This document shows, one piece after another, positions 59,896 through 64,000 of a stretch of 64,000 nucleotides of DNA. The first letter of the stretch is position 1; each line of letters starts with the position of its first letter. The stretch is from positions 1,860,001-1,924,000 of the forward strand of contig NZ_CP018620.1 of the NCBI RefSeq assembly GCF_001908275.1. The letters are read 5' to 3'. The position numbers and the translations under genes were made by a program. Under the pieces are notes generated by a model. It was given only the letters and a program-made list of their open reading frames with translations. It ran no database searches and was not told the DNA's origin. The stretch is from Paenibacillus xylanexedens. Its GTDB lineage: Bacteria > Bacillota > Bacilli > Paenibacillales > Paenibacillaceae.

Positions 59896-60789
59896 ATGCG
59901 CAATTGGCTTATGGATATTCGGAAGTTAAGATACTTTATCATCGTGGCAGAAGAACTTCATTTTCACCGTGCAGCGGAAAAATTAAATATGACGCAACCA
60001 CCGCTGAGCCAGCAGATTCAGAATTTAGAGGATGAGCTTGGCGTGAAGCTGTTGGAGCGCACCAGAAAAATGGTTCGTCTCACCCCGGCAGGTGCGGTAT
60101 TTCTGGAACAGGCAAGGCTAATCATGGCCCAGCTCGAACGATCCATTCAGCTTACGCAAAAAGCAGATCAGGGCATCATCGGGCATATAACCATAGCCTT
60201 TGTGGATTCGGCTTCGGGGAGCATTATGGTGGATGTTCTTAGGAAATTTCGCGCTGCATATCCGCAGATTGAATTGACGCTGCGTGAGATGACTTCGTCC
60301 CAACAATTGCAGGCACTGGAAGACGGACAAATCCATATTGGATTTTTGAGATATCAGGAAGATACTCGTCATGTCTCGTTCCGCCCCTGTCAGATGGAAA
60401 CGTTGATTGCCGTATTGCCAGATCATCACCCGTTGGCTTCTCAGACTCAAGTTTCAATTCGAGAACTGGCGGATGAAGATTTTATTTTATTCCCAAGGCA
60501 TCTGGGTTCTCCGTTCCATCGTCTCGTTCTGGATTATTGCAGGGAGCATGGCGTAGACCCTCAAATTACACAGGAAGCGATCCAGATGTATACGATTGTG
60601 AATCTCGTTGCGGCGGGCATGGGCGTTTCTATTGTTCCGTCATCGGTGGATGTGTTCCAGCGAAAGGGTGTGGTCTTTCTTCCATTAGAAGAAAATCCGC
60701 CCTCCGTACCGTTGTACACGGCATGGCGGACGGATATGAATCAGGAAGTGGTATCCCGCTTTATGAACTTTGTTGATGAATGTGTTTAA
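59896..60789 (+). CDS. LysR family transcriptional regulator
   Basis: 297 residues. Winged helix near residues 6-65 (MDIRKLRYFIIVAEELHFHRAAEKLNMTQPPLSQQIQNLEDELGVKLLERTRKMVRLTPAG) and effector domain about 95-297 (ITIAFVDSASGSIMVDVLRKFRAAYPQIELTLREM; VAAGMGVSIVPSSV), of the CatR/BenM-like subgroup. The start is uncertain: the ATG at 59896 touches GGAAGG, while the more family-like MDIRKL start at 59911 is 15 nt from it. Overlaps the convergent aldo/keto reductase gene by 4 nt. Target genes unknown. Confidence 0.9.
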   Translation: MRNWLMDIRKLRYFIIVAEELHFHRAAEKLNMTQPPLSQQIQNLEDELGVKLLERTRKMVRLTPAGAVFLEQARLIMAQLERSIQLTQKADQGIIGHITIAFVDSASGSIMVDVLRKFRAAYPQIELTLREMTSSQQLQALEDGQIHIGFLRYQEDTRHVSFRPCQMETLIAVLPDHHPLASQTQVSIRELADEDFILFPRHLGSPFHRLVLDYCREHGVDPQITQEAIQMYTIVNLVAAGMGVSIVPSSVDVFQRKGVVFLPLEENPPSVPLYTAWRTDMNQEVVSRFMNFVDECV

Positions 60790-61775
60790 CCCGTCTTGGT
60801 TGGATCACGCTCAATCCATGGATTCAATATTTCATCAATACGAGTCATGATCGCAGGGTCCAGTTTCACACCAGAAGCTTTAACATTCTCCAATACCTGT
60901 TCTGGCCGGGATGCACCGATAATGACGGAACTGACATACGAATGTTGTAGAACCCAAGCCACAGCGATTTGAGGAAGAGTTAGACCAATCTCTTTAGCGA
61001 GTGGAACAAGTTGTTGCACAGCGGTAAGAACATCTTCACGTAACCACTGACCAGCCAGTTTATTGAAAAAGGGTGCTCCTGCCTCAGCAGCTGCACGTGA
61101 TCCGGTGGGCAATGCTGCGTTAGGCGCATATTTTCCTGATAGTATACCCTGAGCCAGAGGAGACCATGTAATCTGTCCAAGTCCTGCTTGGTCGCTTGCA
61201 GGCACCACTTCTTGCTCAATCACACGCCATAACATTGAATATTGCGGCTGACTTGCAATGAAGGGGACATGAAGTTCCCGCGCCAAAGCGGCTCCTCTTG
61301 CAATCTGATCTGCGTTCCATTCACTTACGCCAATGTAATGGACTTTGCCCTGACGCACCAAATCGGAGAATGCCAGAAACGTCTCTTCCAGCGGAGTGTT
61401 GTAATCATAACGGTGAGCGTAATAGACATCGATATAATCCGTCTGTAGCCGCCGTAATGAACCATTGCAGGCTTCCATGATGTGTTTACGTGAAAGTCCG
61501 CGGTCATTATGACCTGTGCCGGTTGGGTGACAGACTTTGGTGCATAGTTCAATACTTTCTCTTCGTATATCCTTAAGAGCCTGTCCCAGTACGGATTCTG
61601 CCTTGGTATTGGAGTACACATCTGCGGTATCAAATGTGGTAATACCTGCATCCAATGCGGTTCGCACACAAGCTTCTGCTATTCCATTCTCGACTTGCGC
61701 TCCATGCGTAATCCAGTTGCCGAGTGAAATCTCACTGACGGTTAATCCACTGTTTCCTAATTTGCGATATTCCAT
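60786..61775 (-). CDS. Aldo/keto reductase
   Basis: 329-residue TIM-barrel NADPH oxidoreductase of the AKR11/potassium-channel-beta-like group (as in Bacillus YhdN/IolS). Catalytic tetrad candidates are Asp and Tyr in FDTADVYSNTKAESVLG, Lys in ELCTKVC and His in DVYYAHRYD; cofactor contacts include GVSEWNADQI, SQPQYSML, WSPLAQGILSGKY and VIIGASRPEQVLENV. Start follows GGGAGGCGAC. Convergent with the LysR gene and upstream-adjacent to a PocR regulator on the same strand; substrate unknown. Confidence 0.92.
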   Translation of the reverse strand: MEYRKLGNSGLTVSEISLGNWITHGAQVENGIAEACVRTALDAGITTFDTADVYSNTKAESVLGQALKDIRRESIELCTKVCHPTGTGHNDRGLSRKHIMEACNGSLRRLQTDYIDVYYAHRYDYNTPLEETFLAFSDLVRQGKVHYIGVSEWNADQIARGAALARELHVPFIASQPQYSMLWRVIEQEVVPASDQAGLGQITWSPLAQGILSGKYAPNAALPTGSRAAAEAGAPFFNKLAGQWLREDVLTAVQQLVPLAKEIGLTLPQIAVAWVLQHSYVSSVIIGASRPEQVLENVKASGVKLDPAIMTRIDEILNPWIERDPTKTG

Positions 61776-61880
61776 TCATGTCGCCTCCCTAAGTCATCTG
61801 GACTCCATTGTAACAATGGCAGATTAATAGGTGAAATATCTTTTAACCTCATCTTTGATACGAAAAAAGTATCAGTGAAT

Positions 61881-62915
61881 CTACATTTTCTCCTGGAGGT
61901 ATTTGCGATAGAGAGCAGGCGTAATTTCCTCGAACTTTTTGAATATTTTGATAAAATATCCCGATTCATTAAATCCCAGCTCATCACTGATCTGTGAGAC
62001 AGGCATGTCGGTGACCTCCAGCAATTGCTTGGCCCACTTTATCTTGAGTTTTGCCAGATAGGTGGTGAAGTTCTCGCCCGTTTCCTTGGCAAACAGTCTG
62101 CTGAAATAACTCGGACTCAGGTGGCACAGATCGGCCATTTGTTTGAGTGAAACTTGTTCACTCTTGTGACTGTGAATGTATTCAAAAGCAGGCTGAAGTA
62201 CCGGACTGGAGCTTTCCGTGTCACTTGGGCTATTTTTGAGATAAGCATCCGCTATCGCATTGGTCATCTCTTTTTTGATCGACTCGATATTACGAATGGA
62301 GTAACCCGGCAGAATGGTGGAGAGGTTTAGAGTCTCCTGATTGCCTGAAGCTTTCTCGAACATTTCAACTAACAGATTTTTGTTTAGCGCTTCTTCCACA
62401 ATGTAGTTGCAGAGCAGGGATAACATGTTAGAGATTTTCACAATCTCTTCATAGGTCATCACAGGTAGCTGGGCGTAATCATCTTTTAATTCCTCCAGCT
62501 TTGCTGCATGCATGGGTACGTTTTTGGATGTGACAATCTGCTCCAAGTCGCTACCCTTTTCCGGATCGGCGAGTTTCACTTGTCCTGCCATGACGGCGCC
62601 GATATATTTGCCATCAATCGTGATTGGAATCGCGATATCAATAATATTGAAATGGCATAGGTAGACGTAGGGCTCATTCAACCGAACCGCTTCCAGACCA
62701 CCGCGTGAATCACATTTTTGGCAGTAGGGGAGAAGCTCCGGGTCTTTACGGACATTCTGGCAGAAAGCTTGACAGCTACTGTGACTGGTTACGGGAATGC
62801 CTTTATAATCAACGGTGAGGATCGCCAGTTTGGTTACTGTTGCAAGAGAATCTTGTAGGCGCTTCCATTTATTAAGGTCGAGAATTTTATTGATATGCAG
62901 ATATTCTTTGATCAT
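61881..62915 (-). CDS. PocR-sensor AraC family regulator
   Basis: 344 residues. N-terminal PocR domain (about 8-170: SLATVTKLAILTVDYKGIPVTSHSSCQAFCQNVRKDPELLPYCQKCDSRGGLEAVR; a Cys-rich sensor that binds small diols or hydrocarbons in relatives), then an AraC double helix-turn-helix (about 240-344: VSLKQMADLCHLSPSYFSRLFAKETGENFTTYLAKLKIKWAKQLLEVTD, VSQISDELGFNESGYFIKIFKKF). The ATG at 62915 is 7 nt behind GGAGGT. Divergent from gldA, so it most likely activates glycerol dehydrogenase in response to glycerol or a related polyol. PocR itself regulates propanediol use in Salmonella, which supports that reading. Confidence 0.9.
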   Translation of the reverse strand: MIKEYLHINKILDLNKWKRLQDSLATVTKLAILTVDYKGIPVTSHSSCQAFCQNVRKDPELLPYCQKCDSRGGLEAVRLNEPYVYLCHFNIIDIAIPITIDGKYIGAVMAGQVKLADPEKGSDLEQIVTSKNVPMHAAKLEELKDDYAQLPVMTYEEIVKISNMLSLLCNYIVEEALNKNLLVEMFEKASGNQETLNLSTILPGYSIRNIESIKKEMTNAIADAYLKNSPSDTESSSPVLQPAFEYIHSHKSEQVSLKQMADLCHLSPSYFSRLFAKETGENFTTYLAKLKIKWAKQLLEVTDMPVSQISDELGFNESGYFIKIFKKFEEITPALYRKYLQEKM

Positions 62916-62930
62916 TGGTGCAACCTCCAT

Positions 62931-63220
62931 AGGCTAACCTGATTCATAATTTAGGCCGTTAAAAGTTAGCAAGTTGTACATATTAAGAAGTAATGATGAC
63001 GGGTAATGTATAATGGGAGGTCAAAATTCAACCATCTCATGACAATAAGATACCATGATTGCGCCAAAAAGCAAAAAATTACGATTGTAAATTATAATAA
63101 TTTGTTATCAAAGTCCACTGTAAACCTGTTGCTCATGCGTTATATTAAGGTCAATTGTAAGAAATTAAAATTTGATGTAATCACTACACGATTTCATATC
63201 CTTAGGAGGCATATATTATT
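62931..63220. other. Regulatory region between the PocR regulator and gldA
   Basis: About 290 bp, strongly AT-rich, no gene seen. It should hold the gldA promoter and PocR-type regulator sites. A possible weak box pair (TTGTAA, then GTAATC, around 63157-63183) is not convincing. Confidence 0.4.
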
Positions 63221-64000
63221 ATGAGAAAAGCATTTATCAGCCCAACCAAATATGTACAAGGCGAAGACGAGTTGTTGAACCTGGGGTACTTTGTTAAATC
63301 CTTCGGAGAATCTGCTTTGCTGATTGCACATCCGGATGATGTACAGCGTGTCAAAGCAAAGCTGGATGCAACAGCCGAGAAATTTAATATTACGTTTGTT
63401 GAAAGCGGTTTTAAAGGGGAATGTTCCCGTGAGGAAGTTGCTCGTCTGCAAGCGATCGCGAAGGAAAAAGGATGTGACTCTACCATCGGTCTTGGTGGCG
63501 GTAAAGCCATTGATGCGGCCAAATGTGTAGCAGAAGGCGAAGCACTGATCATCTGCCCAACGATTGCGGCAACAGACGCACCGACAAGTCACTCCGCTGT
63601 ATTGTACACACCGGATGGTTCTTTCGATGACTATGCTTACTTCAAACAAAGCCCAAGTGTGGTTCTCGTGGATACAACCGTAATTGCCAATGCACCAACA
63701 CGTTTCCTCGTATCCGGTATGGGAGATGCGCTCTCTACATACTTCGAAGCAAGAGCAACAGCGAAATCCTATTCCCGTGTGAACGCAAGTCTGCCAATGG
63801 GTTCCCGCGAAGGCTACACACCTTCTGCAGTAGGTACCAATGCGGCACTTGCACTGGCAAAATTGTGTTATGAAATGCTGCTGACTGACGGTGCGAAAGC
63901 AAAAGTAGCCAGTGACAGCAACGTTGTGACACAAGCCTTGGAAAACATCGTTGAGACAAACATTCTGTTGTCTGGGCTTGGATTCGAAAGTGGCGGTCTG
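63221..64000 (+). CDS. gldA: Glycerol dehydrogenase, N-terminal part
   Basis: First 260 codons of an iron/zinc-dependent polyol dehydrogenase; the C-terminus lies beyond the window. It oxidises glycerol to dihydroxyacetone with NAD. Characteristic blocks are the MRKAFISPTKYVQGEDEL start, STIGLGGGKAIDAAKCVA (NAD site), CPTIAATDAPTSHSAVLYTPDGSF, VDTTVIANAPTRFLVSGMGDALSTYFEARA (metal-binding Asp) and NILLSGLGFESGGL. Strong site TTAGGAGG 11 nt upstream of the ATG. Divergent from a PocR-AraC regulator that probably controls it. Confidence 0.96.
   Translation, partial: MRKAFISPTKYVQGEDELLNLGYFVKSFGESALLIAHPDDVQRVKAKLDATAEKFNITFVESGFKGECSREEVARLQAIAKEKGCDSTIGLGGGKAIDAAKCVAEGEALIICPTIAATDAPTSHSAVLYTPDGSFDDYAYFKQSPSVVLVDTTVIANAPTRFLVSGMGDALSTYFEARATAKSYSRVNASLPMGSREGYTPSAVGTNAALALAKLCYEMLLTDGAKAKVASDSNVVTQALENIVETNILLSGLGFESGGL

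Noticed and set aside
63194..63934. 246-codon minus-strand frame opposite gldA
   Set aside because: Cysteine-rich artefact of the gldA complement; gldA is unmistakable on the plus strand.

Overview
The window is chromosomal DNA of a low-to-mid GC, spore-former-type Firmicute, most likely Paenibacillus. The evidence is the 16S rRNA sequence, the Bacillus-like deoxynucleoside kinase pair, strong AGGAGG ribosome binding sites with frequent GTG/TTG starts, a family 3 pectate lyase, and many Firmicute RNA regulators (two LicT-type RATs, two TPP riboswitches, ANTAR-type hairpin pairs). I see no phage, IS transposase, CRISPR array or tRNA.

Layout. 1-3.5 kb: beta-glucoside locus on the minus strand (licT, bglP, start of a GH1 6-phospho-beta-glucosidase); licT and bglP each have a RAT/terminator switch. 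3.6-5.7 kb: a small DUF3934 protein and a MarR regulator with an ABC-2/YhgE-like membrane protein. 6.1-11.5 kb: a complete 16S-23S-5S rRNA operon without tRNAs, whose 23S gene carries an expanded helix 45 that looks like an intervening sequence. 11.6-13.7 kb: dgk-dck and a membrane protein. 14.3-15.1 kb: a MerR/TipAS regulator with a 19-bp-spacer promoter. 15.3-20.8 kb: a thiamine operon on the minus strand (TPP riboswitch, thiZ-thiX-thiY transporter, thiM, thiD, GC-rich thiE). 21-26.5 kb: a radical SAM/SPASM protein, pectate lyase with a structured leader, and a second TPP riboswitch driving the ykoEDC ECF transporter. 26.5-31.4 kb: a PQQ-propeller protein and metNIQ. 31.8-39.3 kb: a chemoreceptor, a single-PAS protein, a 1080-residue hybrid histidine kinase, an OmpR-type regulator and an XRE/MmyB regulator. 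39.4 kb: fabF-like synthase.

40.8-46.8 kb is a divergent nitrate-assimilation locus: narK-type transporter to the left, nasB-nasC to the right. Both 5' leaders carry two short hairpins with six-base loops of the form A-N-N-G-N-N, the second overlapping an intrinsic terminator. This is the architecture of ANTAR-protein antitermination, and it appears twice, back to back. No nitrite reductase is in the window; a formate/nitrite transporter lies at 54 kb.

47.0-56.0 kb is the most unusual accessory stretch: a 139-residue possibly beta-grasp-like protein next to a 1656-residue DUF4132-family protein; a GNAT gene cut down to 35 codons; a WXG100-type protein with a long C-terminal extension; four tandem hairpins; then on the other strand orphan genes resembling toxin immunity genes (colicin/pyocin-immunity-like, HEAT-like, a membrane-anchored protein with an uncertain start). 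56.1-64 kb: oxidoreductases with divergent LysR/AraC regulators (a good LysR operator at 57.2 kb), a threonine-aldolase-like enzyme, a SMI1/KNR4 protein, and the start of gldA, divergent from a PocR-AraC regulator.

All assignments come from reading the sequence and remembered family features; no database search or folding program was run.
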